In this document: one piece after another, positions 36,986 through 48,059 of the stretch
Position numbering within the stretch: position 1 is the first letter of the stretch
Layout: the number at the start of each line of letters is the position of its first letter
NCBI GenBank assembly: GCA_037013685.1
Contig: CM072897.1
Span: 21,154,143-21,218,142, forward strand
DNA from: Acridotheres tristis
Lineage: Eukaryota > Chordata > Aves > Passeriformes > Sturnidae
Length of the DNA: 64,000 nucleotides
Reading direction: 5' to 3'
Notes under the pieces: generated by a model
What the model saw: the letters and a program-made list of their open reading frames with translations, nothing else
Told to the model about the DNA's origin: nothing
Databases searched by the model: none
Position numbers and translations under genes: made by a program

Positions 36986-38530
36986 TTTGTGCTGGGGGCC
37001 GTGACGAATGGCTCAGAAAAGAGGGTGCTGTGAGAAACTGGGGCTGCCGCTGGCAGAGTGGGTGGTGAGGACTTGGTGCTCGGGGGGGTGGGGTGGAAGG
37101 GATCTGCCTGTGAGTGCCCGGCTGGGGCTCCTAGATGGAGCTGGGGTGGGGGGCACTGGAGTGATGGGGATCCCAAGGGCTTTGCTGCCTGGGGGCTTGG
37201 AAAGTCAAGGATAGGGCCCCTTGCCTGTCCCCCTGCTTGTCCCTTGCCTGTGGGGAGACAGCCTTGCAGTGCCCACCCCAGCACATCCAGAATGGGCTCC
37301 AGAGGGGGGAAAGGTCAGCCCTGCTATATCACCTACTGGGGGTGAAAAGCAGCCATGGTGATGCTGGAGCACCCAAAAGTTGGGAGATGCAGAAGGAAGA
37401 TGGAGATACTTGTCTAGGCCAGGGCAGACCCAGTTTTGGTAGGGATGGGTTTGCTGGACCCCTGACCTGTTCCCATGCCTGGACAGCCCCAGCAATGCTT
37501 GTCTTTAGAACCAGAATGAGTGGCTTTTTGGGATCTTGGACAACAGCATCCCCACTGGGTTTCCAGCACCCCAAACCCACACGTGCCTCTTGGTCCCAGG
37601 GTGACGGCAGAACCAGAGCAGCAGCAGAGAATGGAGGGGTGGGAGCACCAGGACATGGCCAACAATGTGGCTCAGCATTCTGGGAGGCCTACCAGCACCC
37701 TGGTGTTCCATCAACCAAGTGCTGAGGTCCTGATGCCATGCACTCCTGTGAAAGCCCAAAGATGTCCATGCCATGCACAAGACAACTCCAGAGTTGTGGA
37801 ATCCTGTGAGCTGCTTGCTGTGCTGCTCGGGCTTAGCAGGAGGATGTGTGGATGGCCAGAATCCCCAGTGTCCATCCTGCCCCCAGGGCTCTGCATGGTG
37901 GGATGAGCATCACCCATGACACTGGGGAGCTGCAGAAACTACCTGGACAGCTCTGGTGTGTCACTGTATTGGGAGAAGGCATCTGCCTACCCCTTCCCCA
38001 CCTCTGGGATCCTGTGCCTGAAGGCCAGGCAAGGAAAAAGGTAGTTTCTACCCAAAGGCTGGCGAGAAGGACACTTCAAGTGAGCTGTCATCTGCCAGAC
38101 CATCTGCCCCTTGGAGACTGGCTGGCAGGAGAGATCAGGGCCATGCTAGCAGCAACAGATGCTGGTGGGGACAGGGGGACTTCACCAGCCACAGGTTGGG
38201 GGCGGTCACAGCCTCCATCCAAAGCCGTGGGGGCTCTCTGTGCCTGGGAACTCCAAGTGTGGCTTCCTTTGCTCACGAGACAGCATGGAGCGGGGATCTC
38301 ACCCGGGACTCAGGGGTGTCACTGCAGATATGGGTGCTCTGTGCTGGGCATTGCCTGGCTCCACTGCCTGCCAGGGCTGCCTGCGGTGCTGTCCCTCTGT
38401 CCCTCTGTCCTGCTGCCCGCTGGCAGGCACGGCAGCTGCAGCCCATGGGGGACGGTGCTGGCAGGCTCCAGCAGCAGGAGGGCTCCTGCATTACAATCCG
38501 GTACAATCTGTCCCCCTTCCTGCTGCCCAG
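36986..38530. other. Interval with long open frames, no supported gene
   Basis: A plus-strand frame of 236 codons (37846-38556) is the longest. It has no recognisable domain and overlaps other plus frames of 135 and 151 codons in different phases. Not called as a gene. Confidence 0.5.
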
Positions 38531-38648
38531 CAGTGGAGGAGACGGTTTCTGTTTAATCCCATTTGACAGCTCTTTCATCATCTGCCTGCCTCCCTCCAGC
38601 TTCCCGTGGCTCCTCCAAGGCTCCTTTGTGGCCGTAATCAAAGCCTGG
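38531..38648 (+). other. Splice-flanked segment with TAATCC and TGACAG; exon or enhancer candidate
   Basis: The segment follows a pyrimidine-rich acceptor-like end (CTGCTGCCCAG, to 38530) and is followed by the donor-like GTGAGTG (38649). A stop in each of two frames leaves only one fully open phase through it, so coding is possible but unsupported. It also holds a K50-homeodomain core TAATCC (38554-38559) and a TALE-type TGACAG (38564-38569) ten bases apart, which fits a regulatory element instead. Confidence 0.25.
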
Positions 38649-38821
38649 TGAGTGACGGCTCAGGGGAGGGAAGGAAAGGGACAGCGGAGAGAGGGTGGCT
38701 CACCCGCAGGAGGGGGAGCGAGGGAGCGCGGCCTGGCCGCAGCTCCAGGGAGGGGCATGCTGGGATCACAAGGTGTGGAGGCCTTTGCTGTCAGGGCCTG
38801 CAGGTGCAGCTGTGGGTGGTG

Positions 38822-39019
38822 GCACTGGGAGCTGGGCTGGATGGAGCATCCCTAGCACTGGGAGCTGGACTGACCAGAGCATCCCCAGTGCTGTGAACTG
38901 GACCAGATGGAGCATTCCCAGTGCTGGGAACTGGTCTGGAGGGACCATCCCCAGCGCTGGGAGCCAGATGGGGCAGAACATCCCCAGTGCTGGGAGCCAT
39001 GCTGGTTGGATCGTTCCCA
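38822..39019. repeat. Minisatellite: six copies of a 33-bp unit
   Basis: Six units of exactly 33 bp start at 38822, 38855, 38888, 38921, 38954 and 38987. Each begins with a G-C/T-CTGGGA-like start and ends with CATCCCCA-like wording. Because 33 is a multiple of three and the unit lacks stops, it stays open on both strands: the plus frame gives an 11-residue repeat ending I-P-S-A-G, the minus frame an 11-residue repeat around L-P-A-L-G-M. The open 274-codon frame across it (38695-39519) is best explained by the repeat. Copies differ at several positions each, with no indels. Confidence 0.95.
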
Positions 39020-40139
39020 GTGACTCCCTCACAGTCAGGCTGGGAAGTCCTGGTCAGGGCAGCAGGGCTGGTGCCCGAGCACCAGGTCAGCAGGTCAGTC
39101 TCCTTGAGGGAGACTCCCTCCCTCCCAGAGAAGCAGGGCTCCTCCCACAACCTTCTCCCACACACCCTCCAAGCGCCCTCTGGGACTGGGGACATGCTGG
39201 CTCACAATCCCCTTGTGCCTTTCATGACTGGCATGTGACTATGGCCCTGGAGGAGCATGGCGGCTCTCTCTCCATGACAGGGAAGACTGCATGGGAGAGA
39301 TTTTGGTGGAAGTCGCTTGGGCAGTGCAGGCCTCCAGCACAGCACTGCTGGCACATGGCTCCCATGGGGGTGAGCCTTGCTCTGCCACGGCAGCTTCTGC
39401 CATCCCCATCAGCGGAGAGCTGGGGACCTGGCTGCTCCCAGACAGGCTGGTTGCAGTCCGGGCAGGCTGGGACAGGCAAAAGGGTTTCTAAGGGGTCCCC
39501 GGCCTTGATATTTCTGTGAAATCTGGGAAATCTGACCCCAGACCTAGGCTGTGTGGGTGGCAGAACCTCTTTGCAGGTTTTTGGCTAGAAGGGAGGAATC
39601 CACAGTCTGCAAGGTCACCCACAGCTTCCTACTGCTCCACTCTTTCTGGACTGAGCCTCAGCTCCCGTGCCTTGGCTGCCCCCAGTACTGACCAGTGCCA
39701 CACCAGTGCCACAGTGATGGAGCCAGGTGAGTATTCAGGGTCTGGGGGGGGATACCTTCCTGCTTCCATTCATGCTTCTGGCAGGATCTCAGCACTCCCC
39801 AGTACTGCCAGGGAATCCTCCCCTTCACCAACAGCCTGGCCTGACCTCACTGTGATTTTTTTAGTGGTTTTCAATAACATTAAACTTTTGGCTGAATTGC
39901 AAAGCATCTGAAGAGCTGAATCTCTCTCTACGAGGACTTGAGAGTTCTCTGCACAGCAGAGTTTCCCTGCTCAGCAATGATGAAGTTAGGGAAGCAGGAG
40001 AGGAGCCCCCAAAAACCACATCACTGTGGCCCAAGGCAGCTACCCCTGGGCCCTCGTGGCTGAGGAACACCATGATTCCCTGAGAAGGGAGCCTGCCCGA
40101 CCTTGGGTTATCACCTGCATTGCAGCTGGGTGACAGCTT
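39020..40139. other. Interval without a recognised gene
   Basis: No gene or repeat family recognised. One 41-base segment (39686-39726) sits between an acceptor-like TGCCCCCAG and a textbook donor (CAG then GTGAGT) and could be a small exon of an unknown transcript. With no second partner exon visible I do not call it. Confidence 0.45.
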
Positions 40140-40335
40140 TCCGAAGAACACATGTTCCCTCATAAACCCCGGCTCTGCTTATCTCAAAGGGCACATCCGA
40201 CAATTAGCTTATCTGCTGTGAAAGTGAGGAATAGCTTTGGATATCTGCCTGGCTTCCGCAGGCTTGGGAAAAATACAGGGGAAAGAGCCCCTGGAAGACC
40301 GAGGCACATCCTTGGTGTCCTATAAATAAAGTGAC
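40140..40335. promoter_or_regulatory. Block with two GCTTATCT sites 30 bp apart
   Basis: Identical GATA-type octamers GCTTATCT lie at 40177-40184 and 40207-40214 in the same direction, separated by 30 bp start to start, with a CAATTAG core just before the second. A TATAAATA word is at 40321-40328. There is no frame of note over the block. Regulatory role inferred from motif arrangement. Confidence 0.35.
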
Positions 40336-41217
40336 TGCACTCCAAGTGTGCCGCAGACGGACTCCATGTGCTCAGGGTGGGGAGCTGGAGATGTCCCTGA
40401 CTCTTAAGGATGTTCAGTGTTTCCTGCTGAAAAACCCTGCTTGCAGCTGCTGCCAGCTTTGCCAAACCATCCCAGGGTGGGTGGCAATTGTGTGCAGGGT
40501 AGATTGCAGCCTGCAGTTAAATTTCTGGGGAAAATTTCAGCTGGAGACCATGGCTCTTTTCAAGAATGGGGAAAAAGGAAAAAATAAAGGATTTGTTCTC
40601 ATTTTAAAATTCTGTCTTTGAAGCAATTTGGCAAGTAGAGAGGGAAGAGAGGCTGAGCTTCATCTTGTGTTCCTGGAATATGCTCAAATTTGACCATGCT
40701 AGAACACTTTATTTGGGAAAAAATGTGGTTAGCATGAGCTCAGTGCAAACCTCTTCCATAGGAGCAGCTCCCATAACAGGGCATAGGTTTGCCACCACCC
40801 AGCTCCTGGGCAAGTGGGTACCAAAGCCAAGGCCGGTGTCCCCACCAGTGTCATGGGGGTCAGAGGAATGGCAGAGGGAGCTGCAGCCCCGTGAGCTCCA
40901 TCTTCTGCTGGCCATGCCAGGGCCGTGCTCTGCCTGACTGTTTTCAGTGATTTACACCATTTTTCTCCTGTCCTGTAGCAATTCTGTGTGATGCAGAGAA
41001 GAGCAGGCACGTTTAGCCAGCCCTGGGCAGTGTGATCACACTGTCCCCTGTGCAATGTTCTGCAGCCTCAAGGATGTTTCTCCTCTCTGCCTGGCCCAGG
41101 TCATGTCATCCCTCACTTGGAGAGCAAATTAAGAATTGGTTGAGTTAATTTGCTGCAGATGATTGTTTGAGGAGCAAATAACCAAAAAAGCTGGTAGAAA
41201 GCCCAATTTCCCTCCCT
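40336..41217. other. Interval without a recognised feature
   Basis: No gene or repeat family recognised; frames are under 110 codons. Confidence 0.5.
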
Positions 41218-41273
41218 CCTGGAGACTTTCTGGAGGACTTTCTGGAGCTGCTTTCTCCTGGAGGCTTTCTGGA
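41218..41273. repeat. Short tandem repeat around CTTTCTGGAG
   Basis: The word CTTTCTGGA recurs at 41226, 41238 and 41265, with a related GCTTTCTCCTGGAGG between. Unit spacing is about 12 to 15 bp. A small, imperfect local duplication. Confidence 0.7.
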
Positions 41274-42594
41274 TGGTGGCTGGTGCCCCATACTATGCCT
41301 TGAGGAAGGCCTTGGCTGCCTTTTGGGGCTAACTTCATTTGGCTTCCTCCTCACCCTGCTCCTCCTGCTCTCCCCCAAATCTGCACCAAGAAACAAGTAT
41401 ATTGTTTGCAAGCTAAAAACTAGAAATGATTTATATGTTTATAAGCCTAGCTCTGGCTCCATTTATTTTGGCAAAGGAATTGTTTGCATCTTTGCAGAAT
41501 TCCTTCACCCAAACCACTCATTAGATATGAATTTCAAAACAGCCAGAGGGAGCGGGTGACTCAGGGGAATTAGCAAATGGCTTCTCAAAGACTTTTACGT
41601 CAGGGACAGCAGCTTGATTCCAGACCTCGGTGTCAGTGGCCCAAAAGACATTGTCATCTCATGTTGGGTCAGTGACCGTGAGCCAACCAGTGCGTTTGAG
41701 GACCTTGGGTCCAAGCTGGCAGGTGTCTTCACTATGAGAAACCTCGGTCAAGGGAGAAGCCAGAAAAGATAGGAAGAGAAGGATTCCATCAGCAAACTTT
41801 CACTGGACCACGACAACAGGAGCTGACGGAGGAGTGTTCTACCATAGCTCTTTCACCCCAGTGTGAAGATCTGGGAGTTTCTGGAAAGGACGTTTGAGGA
41901 GGGTCAGCCTTGAGGTCTGGAGATGGAATGAGTGTGACCATTGGTGCCTCTGCTATGGGTTTCAAGACCAGCTTATTTTTCACCTGGAAGCTATTAAGAA
42001 AGTTGTAAATGGAGATGATTCCAGTTACACTTTCCTCCTTCAGACAAGAACTCACAAAGCAACCAGTGGGTGTGATGATGCCCCATCTCCTTGTCCTGGC
42101 AGAGCTGCTGGAATTGGGCTGGCACTGGGAATGGGAGCAGCTTCTCAGGCTGGTTTAGCAGAGGAGATGTGTGTGGAGGATGTTGTTCTGCGATGGCACC
42201 GTGGGAGCTCTGGACAATTTCAGTGCCCTCAGAAATGTCTCTTTGGGGCAAGGGGCCAGGCATGTCTTTTGTGGAAGAAGATCTGTGAGGAGTAAGAGTA
42301 GCTGAGATCCCCCTGGCTGGAGGGGAGTCTTCCACCCTGGATCAGGCAGCCCGGACTACCAGAGGTGTCCCGTCTTCTGAACCTCCATGGATACCTGCTT
42401 TTTCTGGAGGCACAGCTGGAGCTCTGGCAGGCAGCATGCCCTGCAGCAGCTGGTCCTTATCCACGTGTGTCAGGCAGCTCATGGTGCCACCGGGCTCCCG
42501 GTCTCCATCCCCCCCTACCCCAACCTGCCCTGCGCCCCCGCCTCGCTGTGCTGGCTCGCTTCCGAGCCAACCTTGGCTCCTTGTCTCACAAGCA
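41274..42594. other. Interval without a recognised feature
   Basis: No gene or repeat family recognised. An AT-richer pocket lies at about 41390-41560. Frames up to 133 codons have antisense rivals. Confidence 0.5.
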
Positions 42595-42845
42595 GAGATG
42601 AAAATAAACTCCAGTGAAGGGTCCTTTAACTTTCTCTACTCGAGTGAAAATAAATGCGCTTTCCCCACCACCCAGCCCTGTAAATTCTCTGCACTGTGAA
42701 ATATCTTCCAGATATAGTAAAGAGACGGCTTTCGGCTATTTTTTTTTAAACATCTTTAACTGCTGTATATATTTCCACGGAGACGTAATAAGCGCTACAG
42801 CTAATTTATCTGCGTGTACTGTAAATATTTTCAGGAGATAGCAGA
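42595..42845. promoter_or_regulatory. AT-rich block, candidate conserved element
   Basis: About 250 bases of AT-rich, non-repetitive sequence with scattered CpG (for example CTCGAG near 42638, ACGGAGACG near 42777, TGCGTG near 42811). It contains several TTTAA, GTAAATA and CTAATTTA words (TAATTTA near 42800). There is no repeat family match. Retained CpG inside an AT-rich island is typical of conserved non-coding elements. Conservation is untested. Confidence 0.4.
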
Positions 42846-44719
42846 AAGGATTTCAAACACATGGCTGGGAGTATTGGCACACAGCGTAGGCTGGGTGGGA
42901 AGGGCGCCTTTAACCCTTTGCATGCTATGACCTTTCCCTTTGCTCCTCTCTCTGTGTCCCCAGCACAACATCTCCTTGCCAGTCCAGGGCTGTCCCTCCA
43001 GCTGATGTCCAGCCAGATGTTTGGTTTGAACAGGGTGCTGAGGCTTATTCTTCCATTTGACCTTGTAGTTCTTGCTCTGGGGGCACTGGGAGTTCAGCTG
43101 GGAGTCACTGGGAGTTCCCCTCCTGACCTACTGTCCATAGCCATGCCTCAGTCCCTGCACACCTGCCCACATGGGACCTGCTGCTACAAGCATAGGAGAA
43201 AATTTGAAAAGAAAAATTCCTGCTTGGGGATCTAAGTTAGTGTCTTGCAGCCCCAGCATCCTTTGGGTTTCAGCAGAGGTTGCAGACCCATAGTGGGGGA
43301 AAACCAGGGCGCCAAAAAAACCAGCTACTGCCAAACCCTGGGACTGGGAAAGGAGGCTGAACACAGCAAGGATAGAGGTGCTGGCCACATGTTTTTGTCC
43401 CCTTGGCCCTTGGGAGATGTGAGTTCTGCCAAAGAAGGAGGCTTGGTCCACCAAGAGCCCATTCTCAAGGCTCTCAGGTGTGATGGGAGAGACCCCTGGT
43501 GACGGAGAGCTGGGGGAGCAGAGGGTGGTAGGATGAAGGCACATGACTCTTGAGGGAGCAGCTGCCAGCAGATGCAGAGGTCCCTGTCCATCCCCCACCC
43601 AGCCTGGCCAGCGAATGCAGGAGCAGGGACACAGCCCACCAAGCACCTACAGCCCCACTCCTGGCATGGTGACTCCTGGATACATATCCCACTCGTGACC
43701 ACATCCATACTGCTGGGATCCTCTGGGGACCATGACCTTGTTTTAGGAGAGCTTTTGCAGGGATGGGTGAGATGGGGGTCCAATGGCCACCTTCACTCTT
43801 CCTATATCCTGATACTCCCCAGGAACTTCTGTGGGAGACAGTAATTTTTCCAGGGTAAGGTCTGTAGAAGGAAGTCATGGGGTGCTGGCCTGGGGGAGCA
43901 GAGATCTTTCATCACACAGCCAATGTCTGGTGTCAGCAGGGAACCCTGCTAAAAGCACATTCAATTCAAAGCCTGTTATTAAGCAAACTCAGCTCTGTAG
44001 CACGAACAGCCTGTCCTGAAACTGTGGGTCACCGCAGCCGGGCCAGTCACCCTGCTGAGGGGTCTGCTTGCCAGGCTGGGGAGGCTGTGGACCCTCTCCA
44101 TCACAGCCCTCCTCTCTGCTGCGAGCTCACCATGAGCTCCTGCCTCTTGGCTGGTTTGTGGGGGTGCTTTGGCCAAGGCAGCATTTTCCTGGGATTCTCT
44201 TGCAATAAGTACACTCCTTCACTCTGGCAGCTTGCCCCTTCCTGACCATACCTCGTGGTTAGGAGTCCTGGGGGTATTTGGGGCTCCCAGCCTATCAGCT
44301 GCGTGCCTCTGGCTCACTGCAGGTTTGGGGTCTCTATTGGCGGTGGGAGCAGGAAGGATGCACTGTCTGTTAAGAAGAAAGGTGGGATTTCCCCAACAGT
44401 TTGCACAAACCCTTGAGGTTTTTGGGACTTCGCTCCATCGTTTGATCACTGTGATCCAGGCTTTTAATGGGCATGGATCTGATCCAGACTAATTCCAGAC
44501 AGGTTGCAGTCCCTTTGAGTGGTTCCAAAGCATCGCCTAAGTTGTGGATGGAGCAGTTCCTCCCACCAGCTGAGGCTGGACAGCAGGCTGAGGTTGTCAG
44601 GGCAGGAGAGCTCTCCTCGGAGGAGAGCCCAGGCACAGATGCATTGAGTCTTCCTGGCAGCAGGCACAGATGCATTGGCTGCATCATCCAGGCAATCTGC
44701 TCCCCAGACTCCTGTCCCC
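42846..44719. other. Gene-free stretch, nothing recognised
   Basis: No supported gene or repeat family. A minus-strand frame of 172 codons (43128-43646) overlaps two others in different phases and shows no domain. Confidence 0.5.
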
Positions 44720-44960
44720 GTGATGTAATTTAATGCAGAATACGGACAAGAGGTACGTATTGGCTTGGAGCCCAATTGAAAAGCCACAAGAAGGAGATAA
44801 AAGCCTTTAAATGCTAAGCCTGTCTGAAGAGACAATAAAAGGCAAATGTCTTCCCCGCTTTATGTCCATGTCTTTTTACTTGATTTATGGTCTTTTTGCT
44901 ATAATCCTTCATGCTTTGTGACTCTTCAAGTTGTTCAGCTCTTGTAAAAGTCTTGTGGAA
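44720..44960. promoter_or_regulatory. AT-rich block, candidate conserved element
   Basis: About 240 bases with lower GC and words such as GATGTAATTTAATGCA near 44721, CCAATTG near 44772, and TTTATGG near 44895. No repeat family or frame explains it. Weak, composition-based call. Confidence 0.3.
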
Positions 44961-46409
44961 GCAAACTGCATCAGCCAGGGGACTCCATATCCATCCCTTA
45001 GCCTGGGCTGATCCTGTTGTGGGGTCCAGTTTAGGATCTACAATGGCCTTTGCCTGATGTCCTGCAGGGTAGAGAAGCCCAGGGTGAGCCCTGATGCCAT
45101 AGTGGAAGGCACAGAGAGGGTTTTGTGGCCACAAAGAGGAAAAGGCAAGCAAAGAGAAAGGATGCAAATGTTTCCATTCAGCCTCTGGATAAGCAGCAAA
45201 ATGTTTGGGAGCTGGATCTGCAAAGAGGATCCAGATGGGGGGAACCACAGCTGCTCCCTGCGAGTGGAGCCTGCATGTCTTTGGGAATGTGGGGTGGAAG
45301 GTTGGCAGGGGGCAGCCCGGGGGCTGGGGGGCTGCGGGAGCAGGGAGTAGGAGGCAGCCATCCCCACACACCCAGCGTGTGTGGATCTGGAGCTAATCAG
45401 CCTGACACAGGATGCTTGGGTGTCTGCTGGGGCTGGGCTATGAAAGAATTGCTCTCAATAAAACGTTTCCCTCCTCTGTTTCATTCGGAAGTGAAGCTGT
45501 GAGCCCAAATGTCCTCAGCTGACACTCCTGGTCCTTCTGCTCCCTCTGAGGGGAGGAATTGACTGAACGTGGAGACTGGTACAGCTGAGCAGGAGTACAT
45601 GGGCCTTCACATCACACGCTGCAGGTGCCCCCTGGCCAAGTCCCGTAGCTCTGTGCCCCAGCTGAGCAGCTCTAAAATGGGTCCTCTAAGGTGCAGTGAT
45701 CCCCCTGAGGTTGGGAAGTGGGGACATCCCTTGCCTTTGGATGGAATGGCACTGGAAATGGTGGGTGCAGCTCTGTGGGCAGGGGAAATTGCAGGACATA
45801 GTTGCTGTTCCCAGAGCGCTGCGGGGCAAAGTCAGGTTGTGCCCACACAGGGATCTCATGCTGCTCTCAGGTTTGCTCTGCCCATCAGGAGCAAGGGTGG
45901 GGGACAGCAGGGCCTCTGGCTGCTGGGCGGGAGCAAGGATGCTCTGAGGTGCCACAGAACAGCCAGAGTCAGCTGCTCCTCTATCTGGTACCCAGCACTT
46001 TCCCAGTCAGCTGGGACAATTCCTACCTCCAGCAATGGAGCAGGCACTGAGAAGAGCTGTGCCCCACCACTGCCCCCAGGCCATCACCACCAGTGATGCC
46101 CAGGGTGGCATCTTCTCCCCACCAGACACATTTCATTTGCATTTCTGCACAGGCAGAAGCACTTCTGTTTGGTGTCCATTCCAAAAATCTTCAAGTACCA
46201 GGTGAGACTTCTGTGGCTTCAAATGGTGACTTCGTGTCTCTCTTCTCCACTCCTGCTCCAGGGCCAGGCTGCCCCAGGACCCCGGCTGATGCAGCCTTCT
46301 ATCACCTCTCACACTTAGTGCCAATTTGAAACAAACTCGGTGAGGGGGAAGATTTGGGAAATCTTGGGGAGAGGGCGATGTGGGGAAGCAGAATTTGGCC
46401 AATTCTTAA
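44961..46409. other. Interval without a recognised feature
   Basis: No gene or repeat family recognised. A 185-codon minus frame (44814-45371) and a 175-codon plus frame (45569-46096) have overlapping rivals and no motif. Confidence 0.5.
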
Positions 46410-46414
46410 AGGTC

Positions 46415-46455
46415 TAAAAAAAACCCAAAAAACACCAACCCCAAAAAACCCCTAT
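46415..46455. repeat. A/C-rich low-complexity tract
   Basis: Runs of A broken by runs of C over about 40 bases. Simple low-complexity sequence. Confidence 0.8.
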
Positions 46456-46539
46456 ATATTCTTGGCTGTAAAAAAATTAGTAATTTTAAACCGCAGGCAA
46501 ATGCTTCACATTCCTGAGCAATGCTGCCCTCTGTTTACT

Positions 46540-46750
46540 GCCCTTATTGTTCTCAATGAGCTGGAACCGTGGAAATGAATATTCGCTCTGACCCCATCAT
46601 TCGCCCTGAGAAAGAAAAGAAGAAAGAAAGAGGAAAAAGAACCTAAACTGCCGAAGGAAAACAGAGTCATTATCCCCGTGATTGAGTGAAAGAATAACAT
46701 CGGAGCGTGGAAACAGAGCCGCCAGGGCGCAGCAATTGATTTCCAGAGGG
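46540..46750. promoter_or_regulatory. Candidate conserved element beside CpG-rich patch
   Basis: A mixed AT-rich and purine-rich block (the purine run is about 46608-46641) with retained CpG, words such as GAATATTCG near 46577 and CAATTGATTT near 46733, and no repeat match. It abuts a CpG-rich patch on its right, so the two might form a promoter and its flank. Weak call. Confidence 0.3.
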
Positions 46751-46754
46751 ATAT

Positions 46755-47130
46755 GAATGCCGTCCCCGCTGCGGTGCGCTGGCTGTCCCCGCCGGGGTGG
46801 CTGCTGGGCTCCCCGGGCAGCTCCCGGGAGCAGAGTGGAGATGTTGGCGGTGGGACAAGGGCTCGGGCACTTGAGGGCGGCTGCCAAAGGACGGGAAGAT
46901 TAAAACGCAGCCTGGGGCTCCCTCCGCTCGGGTTATCTCCGGCTGGGGCACTGCTGCAGACCACACAGGCACATGCCGGAGTGACTTTTACTGGTTCCGC
47001 AATAGAACGGGAGCCGTGCGGCGCTGACAGGCGTGCTCGGCACGCCCTGGAACCCTTGGGGACACACAGCGAGGGACGTGCTGGGGGGCGTGCGCTGGGC
47101 TACCGGAGGGCATTCCGGCGGCTGTGGGGG
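46755..47130. promoter_or_regulatory. CpG-rich patch, candidate CpG island
   Basis: Around 375 bases with high GC and frequent CpG compared with both flanks, free of repeats I can see. Possible promoter of an unannotated or non-coding transcript. No TATA box or clear first-exon donor was found nearby. The overlapping frames of 152 to 173 codons on both strands are a composition effect. Confidence 0.5.
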
Positions 47131-47549
47131 AAAATGTGCATGGGGAGGGACTGCACTGAGTGCAGTAGGAGCTGCTCCGTCTGCCTGAGGGCTCCAGGCT
47201 GCCTGGGGCCAGGGAGCAGAGACCCTGCCCAGAAGAGGACTCCAAGCCCCATTGCTTGGTTTTCTCTCCCCTAGTCACCCACCAGGCTGGGAAGAGCAGA
47301 GATGTCAGCCCAGTTTCAGGCTCCGTGCCAAACATCCCTATGCCAACAGCACCCAGTCCCTGAGATGGGTACAAGGAGACGACAGTTGCTCTGAGTCCCA
47401 TGCCCCCCCCCCACCATTCATCATCAGCAGATCTCTCCAGAGGCAGCACTGGGTGCTGGGCAGCCCAGAATGGGGGACCCACCTGCCCCCAGCACGGGTG
47501 AAGGCAGTGGCAGCTGGCAGGGGGAAGTCCCCGTCCCTGCTGTGCTCCC
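47131..47549. other. Interval without a recognised feature
   Basis: No gene or repeat family recognised. Confidence 0.5.
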
Positions 47550-47765
47550 TCAGTTAATCATCACGTTGGGTAATTACACGAGTGGCCGAGAGGGCAGCCT
47601 GCGAGGATCCGACTGCAGGTGTGGGGCCGTGGATGAGCGCTGAAAGCTTTTAACTGGAATAGGGTTACAGCTAGGCAGCCCAGCAATGCCAGGGATGCGA
47701 AGAATCTCCTACCTGCTTCAAAAGGACGCTTTCTTTATCGTCTAATTAAAAAAAGGGCAGTGGTG
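47550..47765. promoter_or_regulatory. Candidate conserved element
   Basis: The block carries TTAATCATCACG near 47554, GGGTAATTACACG near 47568 (a TAATTA core at 47571-47576), and CTAATTAAAA near 47741, with retained CpG and no repeat match. It reads like a conserved non-coding element; untested. Confidence 0.35.
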
Positions 47766-48059
47766 GGTGACCAGAGTGCACCTGTGCCGGGAAACATGTG
47801 GCCAAGAAAGGGGGGAGCGAGGGTCTGAGCAGGGAGCAGGAGCGAGGAGGGGGTAAAGGGACTGCACTGGAGGGCAGCGGCAGAAGGGCAAGGACTGGGA
47901 AGGGTCAGCACCTCCGGGATTCCACTGCAATTCTGCTGCCAGTCGGTCGTGCTGGATAGTCCCTGCCTGGTTCCACTGGGGCAGTGCAGGGCACACAGTC
48001 TTTCCAGCTGTGGTCAGGTTGCCTTCATCCCCATCCAATGCCATCCCTCTGTCTGACAG

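Noticed and set aside
37846..38556. 236-codon plus-strand open frame
   Set aside because: Competing frames in other phases and no family resemblance.
38695..39519. 274-codon plus-strand open frame
   Set aside because: Its openness is explained by the 33-bp minisatellite, and the rest has no recognisable domain.
47580..47650. tRNA-like A-box phrase (GTGGCCGAGAGGGC)
   Set aside because: No B box (GGTTCGANNCC) follows at the right distance and no cloverleaf can be folded from the flanks.
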